Source: Deinococcus frigens DSM 12807
GTDB taxonomy: Bacteria; Deinococcota; Deinococci; Deinococcales; Deinococcaceae
Length of the DNA: 17,962 nucleotides
Assembly: GCF_000701425.1 (NCBI RefSeq)
Contig: NZ_JNIW01000064.1
Location: 1-17,962, forward strand
Direction of reading: 5' to 3'
Below the pieces are notes generated by a model, which worked only from the letters and a program-made list of their open reading frames with translations, made no database searches and was not told the origin of the DNA. Below are positions 7,346 through 14,731 of this stretch, piece after piece (positions within the stretch are counted from its first letter, which is position 1; each line of letters opens with the position of its first letter). The translations under genes and the position numbers were made by a program.

Positions 7346-8652
7346 CCTTCTCCACCTGACGCCGCGTGGACCCGCCGCGCCTGCGCCGCCGTGCGGCGGG
7401 CCAGGTCGCCGGGCGTCGCGTGGTCGAACCCCTTGAGACTGGAGCGCACCCGCCCGCCCAGCGGCTGCGCCCAGCAGGCGGGCACCTCGCCGCGCAGCGT
7501 TCCCACCACTGAACCCACCGTCGCGCCGTTGCTGTCGGTGTCCCAGCCGCCCATCACCGCTAGGCAGATCGAGCGGCCAAAGTCACCCTCGCCGTACAGC
7601 AGCGCCGCCGTGACCAGGGCAGCATTGTTGATGGTGTGGACCCAGTGGTACTGCCCGTAATCGGCGTACAGGCGGTCCAGCGCCTCCTCCCAGGGCATCT
7701 GCGCGCTGTGGAGGTCCACAGCGCAGCGCACTGCCCCGGCCAGCCGACTGCCTTCAGGGACCACCGCCAGGCCAGCGTGAACCACCTCTGAAACATCATC
7801 CAGCACGCAGGCGGCCGCCACCATCGCCGCCACATACTGCTCGCCCCACACCCCGTTGTTGACGTGGCTGAGCCGGGCGTCGCGGGCCGCGTATTCGGCG
7901 GCCCGAGCAGGATGGCCCGGATTAACCCAGCCCCACACGTCGGCGCGAATCTGCGCCCCGATCCACTCACGGTACGGGTTGCGGCGCAGGGCCGTTTCCG
8001 GCGGCTGCACCCTGTCCAGCAGGTTCTGGTAGGCCACCCGCTCTGCCGTGAAGGTGGTCAGGGCGGGCAGCAGGGTCAACCACGCACTGGCGATGTCCTC
8101 GGTGGAGAAGTCGGGACCCGCCGACTCCAGCACGCCCAGATTGAGCATGGTGTAATTGAGGTCGTCGTCTTCCGGCATGCAGACTATGGTCTCGCGCAGG
8201 CTGGTGGGGGCGCTGGCCCGGTTCCACGGATAACGCTCCAGCACACCTCCGGGTACACCGGCGGCAGTGAAATAGTCATCCAGCGGCCAGCGTCCTGCCG
8301 ACTCCAGCAGCGCCCGGATGCCCTCGCGCGGAATCTTCTCCACCGGCTTGCCGAGCAGACACCCGGCCATCCGGCCCGTCCAGCCCGCCAGTAGGCGGCG
8401 TTCCAGGTCGCCGGGCAGCGGGAGCAGGGGAGAGGCGGCCACCGGGACGGCAGAGGCTTGCGGCGGCGTCATGATCTCGCTGGCCCGGTCCAGCAGGCGG
8501 GCCGACGCATCCTGCCGGACTTCGGGCGTGGCGTCGGCGACCTCGGCCCACGCCACCCGCAGTTCGCCCGGATCGTTGCCCTCCTCGGTCAGTTGCGCGA
8601 ACTCGTGTTGAAGACGCTCCTCCAGCGAGAGCCAGGTCACCCGGACCGTCAC
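7342..8652 (-). CDS. ADP-ribosylglycohydrolase (DraG)-family protein, second paralogue
   Basis: 436 residues. The first ~80 residues are an acidic, helical extension not found in minimal family members. The catalytic fold follows: LAGWTGRMAGCLLGKPVEKIPREG at ~88-111, metal motif EDDDLNYT at 161-168, DARLSHVNNGVWGEQY at ~258-273, and GGWDTDSNGATVG at 368-380. The replacement of the usual TDDT by EDDD, and the GWDTDSN signature, place it in the same subgroup as the N-terminal domain of the 732-residue protein. The GTG start at 8652 overlaps the stop of the upstream paralogue (GTGA), so the two hydrolases are co-translated. It is probably cytoplasmic. Hydrolysis of a glycosidic bond in the imported compound is an inference. 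Confidence 0.85.
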   Translation of the reverse strand: MTVRVTWLSLEERLQHEFAQLTEEGNDPGELRVAWAEVADATPEVRQDASARLLDRASEIMTPPQASAVPVAASPLLPLPGDLERRLLAGWTGRMAGCLLGKPVEKIPREGIRALLESAGRWPLDDYFTAAGVPGGVLERYPWNRASAPTSLRETIVCMPEDDDLNYTMLNLGVLESAGPDFSTEDIASAWLTLLPALTTFTAERVAYQNLLDRVQPPETALRRNPYREWIGAQIRADVWGWVNPGHPARAAEYAARDARLSHVNNGVWGEQYVAAMVAAACVLDDVSEVVHAGLAVVPEGSRLAGAVRCAVDLHSAQMPWEEALDRLYADYGQYHWVHTINNAALVTAALLYGEGDFGRSICLAVMGGWDTDSNGATVGSVVGTLRGEVPACWAQPLGGRVRSSLKGFDHATPGDLARRTAAQARRVHAASGGEG

Positions 8653-9806
8653 ACGGAAACCCCCTTGCGCTCCGTCATGACCGGAAAAGCGGCCACCCGC
8701 GCGGCGGCGCGCGCCTGATCGGCGGCGAACACTTCCCGCGCCACGGCGGCCAGGTCAGCGGCCACGGCCCGCAGGTCCTTGCGGCTGCGCTCCTGAATGA
8801 AGTCGGCCCACTTCCCCGGCACCACTGCCTCGCCGCCCAGCGCCCCGGCGATGGCCCCGCCCATGCCCGCAATCGAGTCCGAATCCCGGCCATAATTGAC
8901 GCCGCCCAGCACGGTGTCCAGATAGTTTCCCCCGGTGGCGAGCAGCATCCCCAGGGCCACCGGCAGCTCCTCGATTGAATTCTTGCGGCTGGGCTTGCGG
9001 GCGTCCAGATCGGGTTCGCGGTACGCCTCGCCCACCGAATCGAAAGGGCGCACCGCGCCCCGCAGGCGCGGAATGGCCTCCTCCCAGCCGCCGCACTCCC
9101 GGCCCACCTTAGTGACCGCTTCGATGGCCGCGCGGGTGCCGTCGCGGGCCAGCTCCAGCGCGCAGCGCACCACCGACTCGGCGTCCGCGCCGGGCCGCAG
9201 CGCCTCGGCCACTGCCGCCGCCATCACCCCGGCAGCCTCGCGCCCGTAGCTGCTCTGGTGCGCCCCGGCCAGCTCGATGCCCTCGCGGTACGCACCATGT
9301 GGGTCACCGGCGTTGACGATGCCCACCGGGGCCATGTACATGGCTGCCCCGCAGTTCACGACGTTGCCCACCCCGGCCTCGCGCGGGTCGATGTGGGCGT
9401 GCCGCAACCGCAACAGCAGGTACTTCTCGGCGTAGAACAGCCGGTTGACCAGCACCGTGTCGCGCTCGAATTCGGGGATGTAGGTCACGACATCGGCGAT
9501 CTGGGGAACCAGGTAGTCGGCCATGTCGAAGGCGTCCAAGTGACGGCGCACCTGCCCGTAGACGTTCGCCAGGGCCATGACCATCAGGGTGTCGTCGGTG
9601 ATGTGGCCGTCACCCTTGTGCAGCGGCGAGATGGGCCGGGCGGTCTGCCAGTCGGGGTGGAACGGCCCGACGAAATCGGTGACCCGTCCACCGAACCGCT
9701 CCACGATCACGGCGGGCGGATGGCCCTCGGTGGGGCCGCCCAGGGCGTCGGCCACCGCGCCGCCCAGGACGCAGCCCAGCGCGCCGTCTTCGATGCTCAG
9801 GGCCAC
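8649..9806 (-). CDS. ADP-ribosylglycohydrolase (DraG)-family protein, third paralogue
   Basis: 385 residues when started at GTG 9806, which is preceded by a strong GGGAGGT ribosome-binding site 7 bases away; the open frame extends further upstream without a good site. Family features are ALGCVLGGAVADALGGPTEGH near residues 9-29, TDDTLM at 70-75, GREAAGVMAAAVAEAL at ~188-203, and NYGRDSDSIAGMGGAIAGA at 304-322, with Ser replacing Thr in the DTD metal motif. It resembles canonical ADP-ribosylglycohydrolases more than the other two here, so the three paralogues are not recent duplicates. It lies 34 bases after the solute-binding-protein gene and overlaps the next gene by four bases. Confidence 0.87.
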   Translation of the reverse strand: MALSIEDGALGCVLGGAVADALGGPTEGHPPAVIVERFGGRVTDFVGPFHPDWQTARPISPLHKGDGHITDDTLMVMALANVYGQVRRHLDAFDMADYLVPQIADVVTYIPEFERDTVLVNRLFYAEKYLLLRLRHAHIDPREAGVGNVVNCGAAMYMAPVGIVNAGDPHGAYREGIELAGAHQSSYGREAAGVMAAAVAEALRPGADAESVVRCALELARDGTRAAIEAVTKVGRECGGWEEAIPRLRGAVRPFDSVGEAYREPDLDARKPSRKNSIEELPVALGMLLATGGNYLDTVLGGVNYGRDSDSIAGMGGAIAGALGGEAVVPGKWADFIQERSRKDLRAVAADLAAVAREVFAADQARAAARVAAFPVMTERKGVSV

Positions 9807-9840
9807 GGCACGGACCTCCCTGGGGCCTGGGGAGCGCGCC

Positions 9841-11133
9841 TCATTTGTAGTACTTGGCGAGAATGGCGTTGCCTTCCTTTTCAATCTGTTTGGCCGCGTC
9901 GTCCAGCGTGATCCGGCCCGCCAGCATCTGCTGGAAGGTGGGGGTCAGCACCTTGTTCTTGACCTCGGTATAGCCCTTGACCTCCTGGTACGGGGCCATC
10001 GTCAGGTACTTGGCCGAGTCGCTGGCCACGCGCCAGCCGTTGGCGTCGCTCTGGAAGGGTGCGCCGCGCAGCGAGGACTGCCGGGTGGGGAACAGCCAGT
10101 CCCCGGCGGCCAGCTTGCCGTTGTTGACCCGGCTGACAAAGCAGGTGATGAACTGCGTGGCCTCCTTTTTGTGGCCAGACGCGGCGGGAATGCTCAGGGT
10201 CTGGGTGGCCGATCCCTGGGCCTGGGTGGTGGCCTTGATGGGCGGCAGCACGCCCCAGTTCAGGTCCTTGGGACCCGTCTCGGCGATGGTCTGGCGTGCC
10301 CACACCCCGATGCCCGGCAGCATGGCGAACTTGCCCGAGAAAAATCCCGCGAACAGTTCTGGACTCTGGGCGGTCAGGCCCTCGGGGGCTGCCGATTTGG
10401 AGGTGTACTGCATGTCCAGCAGAATCTTCAGGAGCGCTCTTTCCTTGTCCGTTACCCGGACGACGTACCTGTTGCCGTCCTTGTAGAAGTAATCGCCGCC
10501 AAAACCCAGCGACAGGTTCATGATCCGGTTGGTGGGCGAGCGCAGGCCGAAGGCGGAGCCGTACTGTTCAGCCTTGCCGTCGCCGTTCTTGTCCACGGTC
10601 AGCTTCTTGGAGGCCTGCTGGAACTCGGTCCAGCTCCACGGCTTGGCAATGGTGGGCACGCGGATGCTCGCCGCCTTGAAGAGGTCTTTGTTGTAGATGG
10701 TGATCAGCGATTCCCACAGGAACGGCACGCCGTAGATCGCGCCATTGTCCGCCGTGACGGTGGCCCAGGCCCCCGGCGCGATGTCGCTCTTCATCTCGGC
10801 GGGAATCAGCTTGGACAGGTCCGTCAGCACGCCCTGCGCGGCAAATTCCATCACGGGGGTGGACTCGTAGTGAAAGATGTCTGGCACGCTCTTGGCCTGG
10901 AACGAGGTGGTCAGGTAATCCTGGACCGAGTCCCAGGACACCTGCTGGTAGTCCACCTGAATATTCTTGTTGGCGGCGTTGCAGCCCGCCACGGCTTCCT
11001 TGACGGCGGCAATCGCCTGGGTCTGCCAGGCCAGGCTGACGAAACGCAACTTGACCGGCGCGGACTGGGCCTGAACAGTGGCCGGGGAAACGAGCAGCAA
11101 GAGGGCGGACGAGAGAAGCAGGGGCTTTTTCAT
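9841..11133 (-). CDS. ABC transporter extracellular solute-binding protein, family 1 (sugar type)
   Basis: 430 residues from ATG 11133, chosen because AGGAGG (11141-11146) stands 7 bases upstream and a signal peptide follows directly (MKKPLLLSSALLLLVSPATV, with cleavage probably after VQA near residue 22). There is no lipobox cysteine, so a soluble periplasmic protein is expected. The body is typical of the MalE/UgpB class: FHYESTPVMEFAAQGVLTDLSKLIP, NGAIYGVPFLWESLITIYNKDLFKAA, PWSWTEFQQASKKL and KKEATQFITCFVS. Ligands of this class are sugars, oligosaccharides and glycerol-phosphate-like compounds, so the transporter most likely carries a sugar-containing compound. It is third in its operon, after the two permeases, rather than first as is commoner. 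Confidence 0.92.
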   Translation of the reverse strand: MKKPLLLSSALLLLVSPATVQAQSAPVKLRFVSLAWQTQAIAAVKEAVAGCNAANKNIQVDYQQVSWDSVQDYLTTSFQAKSVPDIFHYESTPVMEFAAQGVLTDLSKLIPAEMKSDIAPGAWATVTADNGAIYGVPFLWESLITIYNKDLFKAASIRVPTIAKPWSWTEFQQASKKLTVDKNGDGKAEQYGSAFGLRSPTNRIMNLSLGFGGDYFYKDGNRYVVRVTDKERALLKILLDMQYTSKSAAPEGLTAQSPELFAGFFSGKFAMLPGIGVWARQTIAETGPKDLNWGVLPPIKATTQAQGSATQTLSIPAASGHKKEATQFITCFVSRVNNGKLAAGDWLFPTRQSSLRGAPFQSDANGWRVASDSAKYLTMAPYQEVKGYTEVKNKVLTPTFQQMLAGRITLDDAAKQIEKEGNAILAKYYK

Positions 11134-11153
11134 GGTGGTTCCTCCTGAAGGGA

Positions 11154-11182
11154 GTGGTGATCGAGGCCGTGGTGATCGAGGC
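11154..11182. repeat. Tandem direct repeat in the permease/binding-protein gap
   Basis: GTGGTGATCGAGGC occurs at 11154-11167 and again at 11169-11182 (15-bp period). It fills part of the 75-base gap between the second permease and the binding-protein gene. No function can be assigned; it may be a slippage product. Confidence 0.7.
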
Positions 11183-11208
11183 AATGTCGAGCAAAGGGAC
11201 GCCGAACG

Positions 11209-12090
11209 CTAAGCTTTGACTCCGCCGGAGAGCAGGCCAGACACCAGGCGGCGCTGCATGAAGCCGAACAGGACCAGGGTGGGAAAGGTCGCCAGCAGAC
11301 TGCCTGCGGCCAGCGGTCCCCAGCGGGCCAGCCCCTCGATGCCGCGCAGCTTGGACAGATTGACCTGAATGGTGGTCAGCTCAGGCGACTTGAGCAGGAC
11401 CAGTGCGAAGAAGAACTCGTTCCAGGCGTTGACAAAGGCGTACAGACCGGTGGCGACCAGCGCCGGAATGAGCAGCGGCAGCAGAATGCGGGTGATGGTC
11501 TGGACCTGGTTGGCCCCGTCCATGGCCGCCGCTTCCTCCAGTTCGTTGGGAATACCCGACACGTACCCTTGCAGCATCCACAACACGAACGGCAGACTCC
11601 AGACCACGTACACCACGATCAACCCCAGGTGGGTGTTGACCAGCCCAAAGCGGGCCAGGATCAGGAACAGTGGCACGATGATCAGGATGACCGGAAAGGT
11701 CTGCGTGACCAGAATCCAGATCAGCACCCCCCGGTTGACCGGGCTGGGCCGCCGGGCCAGCACGTAAGCCGCAGGCGTGGCAATTGCCAGCGTTAGCAGC
11801 GCCGAGATGAAGCTGACCTTGAAAGTGTTTGCCGCGCTTTGCAGGACCCCCAGGTCAACAATGGCCTCACCGAAGTTGGCCCAGGTGGGGTTCTGCGGAA
11901 TCAGCGCCGTGGTAAAGGTCTCGGCCAGCGGTTTGAACGCCGTCGAGATCAGCCACAGCAGTGGAAAGGCCAGGAAGACCACGAACAGCAGCAGCAGCGC
12001 GCCCATCAGCATGCGGGCAGGCTGGAAGCGTGGACGCCGCCGGGGCCTGCGGGGAACGGGGGGGCCAGGGGGCTGGAGCGTGTGGGTCAT
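11209..12090 (-). CDS. Carbohydrate ABC transporter permease (MalG-like)
   Basis: 293 residues from ATG 12090. The N-terminus is Pro/Arg-rich and cytoplasmic, followed by six hydrophobic segments beginning with MGALLLLFVVFLAFPLLWLI. The EAA loop that docks the ATPase is clear: NELEEAAAMDGANQVQTITRILLPLLIPA. WNEFFFALVLL near the fifth segment is typical of the MalG half. The start codon overlaps the stop of the other permease (ATGA) and is preceded by AAGGAGAG. The open frame continues upstream through the neighbouring gene but has no coding character there. It forms the membrane channel with the MalF-like partner. Confidence 0.92.
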   Translation of the reverse strand: MTHTLQPPGPPVPRRPRRRPRFQPARMLMGALLLLFVVFLAFPLLWLISTAFKPLAETFTTALIPQNPTWANFGEAIVDLGVLQSAANTFKVSFISALLTLAIATPAAYVLARRPSPVNRGVLIWILVTQTFPVILIIVPLFLILARFGLVNTHLGLIVVYVVWSLPFVLWMLQGYVSGIPNELEEAAAMDGANQVQTITRILLPLLIPALVATGLYAFVNAWNEFFFALVLLKSPELTTIQVNLSKLRGIEGLARWGPLAAGSLLATFPTLVLFGFMQRRLVSGLLSGGVKA

Positions 12091-13007
12091 GAACTCTCCT
12101 TGGGCGCGGCGTCCCGGAGCTGGCGGCGCACGCTGTGCGCCAGCGCCAGCCCCACGATCAGCACCATCACGGTTCCCAGCGCCGAGGCGTACCCCAGGTG
12201 GCCATACTGAAAGGCTTCCTCGTAGGCGAAGAGCATCGGTAACCGGGTGGTCCCGGCGGGGCCGCCCGCCGTCAGGGTGTAGACCAGGCCGAACGAGTTG
12301 AAATTCCACATGAATTCCAGCGCCGTGACCGCAAAGATCACCGGGGCCATCAGCGGCAGGGTCACGTGACGAAGTTGTTGCATGCTGGACGCGCCGTCCA
12401 GGGCCGCCGCCTCCTTCAACTCCTCTGGAATGGTCTGGAGGCCCGCCAGCAGCACCACCGTCGCCTGAGGCAGTCCGGTCCAGATGCCCACTACAATTAC
12501 GGCGAGCAGCGCCCAGTCGAAACTGTTGAGCCAGTCGATGGGCGTGCTGATGATGCCCAGCGACAGCAGAACCGAGTTCAATACGCCCCCGGTCGGGTGA
12601 TACACCAGCCTCCAGATCACCCCTTTGATCACCGGCGGGATGGCCCAGGGAATCAGCACCAGGACGCGGGCCACCCCCTGGAACGGCAGTCCGGCATTGA
12701 GCAGCAGTGCCAGGCCGAGGCCCAGAACGATGACGCCTGCCGTAACGATGACGGCCCATACGCCACCGATGCGAAATGAGGCCCAGAACTGCGTGTCACC
12801 CAGCATCTGCTGGAAATTGGCCAGGCCCACGAAATTGCGCCCAGCCGCCCCCAGCTCATCGCTGGTAAAGCCCATGTACAGTCCCTGCACCAGCGGCCAG
12901 ACCGACAGGATCAACACGGGGACGAGGGTGGGGACAAAGAGCCACCAGCTCACCCGGGCGTACCCGGACGCACTTCCCTTCGGACCAGCCGGCTGACGCG
13001 CGATCAC
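12087..13007 (-). CDS. Carbohydrate ABC transporter permease (MalF/UgpA-like)
   Basis: 306 residues if started at GTG 13007, which has GGGAG ten bases upstream; ATG 13079 would add 24 residues but has no ribosome-binding site. Six hydrophobic segments start at WWLFVPTLVPVLILSVWPLVQGLYMGF. The EAA loop EELKEAAALDGASSMQQLRHVTLPLMAP is intact, and FNSFGLVYTLTAGGPAGTT is the usual MalF-class stretch after it. It is the first gene of the leftward unit, separated from the promoter by roughly 270-345 bases. No ATP-binding subunit gene occurs in the window, so energy must come from an ATPase encoded elsewhere, as is known for MsmK/MalK/UgpC-type shared ATPases. Confidence 0.88.
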   Translation of the reverse strand: MIARQPAGPKGSASGYARVSWWLFVPTLVPVLILSVWPLVQGLYMGFTSDELGAAGRNFVGLANFQQMLGDTQFWASFRIGGVWAVIVTAGVIVLGLGLALLLNAGLPFQGVARVLVLIPWAIPPVIKGVIWRLVYHPTGGVLNSVLLSLGIISTPIDWLNSFDWALLAVIVVGIWTGLPQATVVLLAGLQTIPEELKEAAALDGASSMQQLRHVTLPLMAPVIFAVTALEFMWNFNSFGLVYTLTAGGPAGTTRLPMLFAYEEAFQYGHLGYASALGTVMVLIVGLALAHSVRRQLRDAAPKESS

Positions 13008-13358
13008 AGGCCAGTCGCTCCCGAACTTGACCTGACGCCCTGAGAACAGAGCATTGGGCGGGGATAGAGAGATGCCCATACCCGCTGAATATGGCCCCAT
13101 ATGGCCCTTGCGATTCGGCGCGGCAGAAAAGGCAGTCCACGCCTCCCCACACACGCTGGTGTACAGACGCGGCCAAGCGCCCACCAGCCACCCCCTGGTG
13201 TATGCGGTGATCCAGGGCCGCCGCTCATGGAAGCAGGTTCTCCGAGAATGTGGATGCACCACGCGACATCAGAGTTTCTCACGGGTGAACGGTGGGCTTG
13301 GGGTGGGGATCACGGCAGAAACCTCCCAGGGAGTGTCGAGTTTTTGAATCGCCCTAAG

Positions 13359-13386
13359 AGTATAGGTTAATCGATTCAAAAGTCAA
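13359..13386 (-). promoter_or_regulatory. Promoter of the transporter/hydrolase operon
   Basis: On the minus strand, TTGACT (13386-13381) and TATACT (13364-13359) are separated by 16 bp. This is the strongest promoter match in the window. The spacer is almost entirely occupied by the LacI-type operator at 13365-13380. Transcription would start near 13352 and run left through seven genes. Confidence 0.75.
13365..13380 (-). promoter_or_regulatory. LacI-family operator O2 of the transporter operon
   Basis: The plus strand reads GGTTAATCGATTCAAA; the first 12 bases are identical to 1045-1056, and the next bases keep the YAA pattern. The minus strand, TTTGAATCGATTAACC, is a near-palindrome around a central CG. 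It lies between -10 and -35, so a bound repressor would exclude RNA polymerase. Confidence 0.75.
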
Positions 13387-14697
13387 ACCGCAGCCGTCTT
13401 GTATCGCCGCTTTAGACGCGTTATTCCACTGGCCGATATTTTGAGATAAGAGAAGCCCAGGATGATCCATTCGGGCGACTCGGTCTAGGGCCTGGTGGAA
13501 TGGCGAGTAATTATGGCCAGGGCGACGCGCAGCCGCAAGGAAGCCGGCGTTCTGATCTGAGCAGACCGGATGCCCTCAGCCACCGGGCGCGAAAAGGTGT
13601 CTCAATCTGTTCCAAAGCCTGGCCAATGCGCGTGATGGGACGACTCTCAGGTGCCAACCGACGCTCGCCTTGAAATTTGAATTGTGGCGGTGTGGAATAC
13701 GGTAATCAAAATTTCTAAGGAGTCAGGAGGACGTCAACCACGGCCCATCATACACAAGGCGTTCAATTCAAGAATAGACAAAGTGCCGTATCTTCTTCCA
13801 GGCCACGCACCACGTACTCTCTGCCGCTCTCTCCAGTCGGATCAAAGGCAGGACTTTAACCGCGATTCGTTTCAGATGATTCCCACGTGTCTTGCTCAGG
13901 TGGAGACTGGCCCAGGGGACGCCCAGGCCGCCTGTCGCCTGGCCTGCAAGCCTGCGAGACATGTCCACAGCCGAGAAGCGTTCTTGAGTCTCCGCTGGTG
14001 CTGATTCGCGGGGAACGAGACATCAGGACAGGTATTTATGGACCGTCACGGGAAGCGGCAGGAACTCGAAGGTGGAATCATGCACGGACATGAAAGTTCT
14101 CCTTGTGGAGGTTGAAAAGACCTGGTGGCCTCAGCTTGCCAGACGCAGCGTTAGCGCATCATTAATAGCCTCTAACGCGGTGAAGCGGACCCCGGATTCC
14201 AGCGAGGTCCGAATTGGTCGGAGGCTGTCTGCCTCCCGTGGAACACGGTGCCGGGGCACGAAAAAAGACTGTTCGAGCGCATTATCCGCGCCTGGTCCGT
14301 CGCCTCTGTGGTCAATCGTAATGGGTGGGTCATGACCGGACCGTGATCGCCAGTTTCACCCAGCGGTTCAGGCCGATAGATATTTATGGCTCTGGGATTC
14401 TGCGCGACTCGCTTATGACCCTGCATTTGCCTCCAAAGGTTCCGGGAACAGAGATCATGTGGGTAACCACGCAGGCAATTTCCGCGCTGTCCCTGAATGT
14501 CTAGTCCGCCTGAGCAATGTTTGGAGCGCATGACAAAAAGCTCCACAATGCTCTCCAGCTAACCGGCGTTATACGCAAAAGATGACGTACCGCTGCTTTT
14601 ACTCGGCTTATGCACTGGCAAAAGCGGGTAAGACACGAATACACCAGTTCAATTCTGAATAAGGACAGAGATCGGAACGAAGAGTCACTAAGTCAAG
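13387..14697. other. 1.3-kb stretch without a recognisable gene
   Basis: No convincing gene on either strand. Frames are short and broken, the base composition is less GC-rich than in the flanking genes, and stop codons are frequent. A minus-strand frame at about 13510-13690 (starting near FKFQGERRLAPES) and a basic 66-codon minus-strand frame at 13768-13968 could be worn remnants of mobile-element genes, but I do not recognise either family. A 7-bp inverted repeat (GCGTTAG 14148-14154, CTAACGC 14172-14178) is the only clear stem. The stretch separates the regulated locus from the decaying right end. Confidence 0.6.
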
Positions 14698-14726
14698 TTA
14701 TTCTATAACGCCGATTAATCTATACT
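14698..14726 (+). promoter_or_regulatory. Promoter for a leaderless transcript of the recombinase-like gene
   Basis: TATACT at 14721-14726 ends 5 bases before the ATG at 14732, so transcription should start at or beside the start codon. A weak -35 (TTATTC, 14698-14703) sits 17 bp upstream. No Shine-Dalgarno sequence is present. This arrangement is common in Deinococcus. Confidence 0.6.
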
Positions 14727-14731
14727 CCGGC

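Noticed and set aside
9816..9834. Possible CTCCC/GGGAG hairpin between the binding-protein and hydrolase genes
   Set aside because: Only five pairs with a nine-base loop; one arm is simply the hydrolase ribosome-binding site.
9577..11148. 523-codon plus-strand frame opposite the binding-protein gene
   Set aside because: Antisense of a clearly recognisable solute-binding protein and of the end of the hydrolase gene; no independent motif.
12091..12759. Upstream extension of the MalG-like permease frame
   Set aside because: It overlaps the other permease in another frame. The translated extension is low-complexity, while ATG 12090 has a ribosome-binding site and the usual ATGA coupling.
14148..14178. 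7-bp inverted repeat (GCGTTAG / CTAACGC) as a terminator or attachment site
   Set aside because: Short stem, 17-base loop, no U-tract and no gene ending beside it.
14090..14335. Plus-strand frame starting MKVLLVEVEKTWWPQL, like the first strand of a response-regulator receiver domain
   Set aside because: Similarity ends after about nine residues, the acidic pair is altered, and the rest of the 81 codons has no receiver features.
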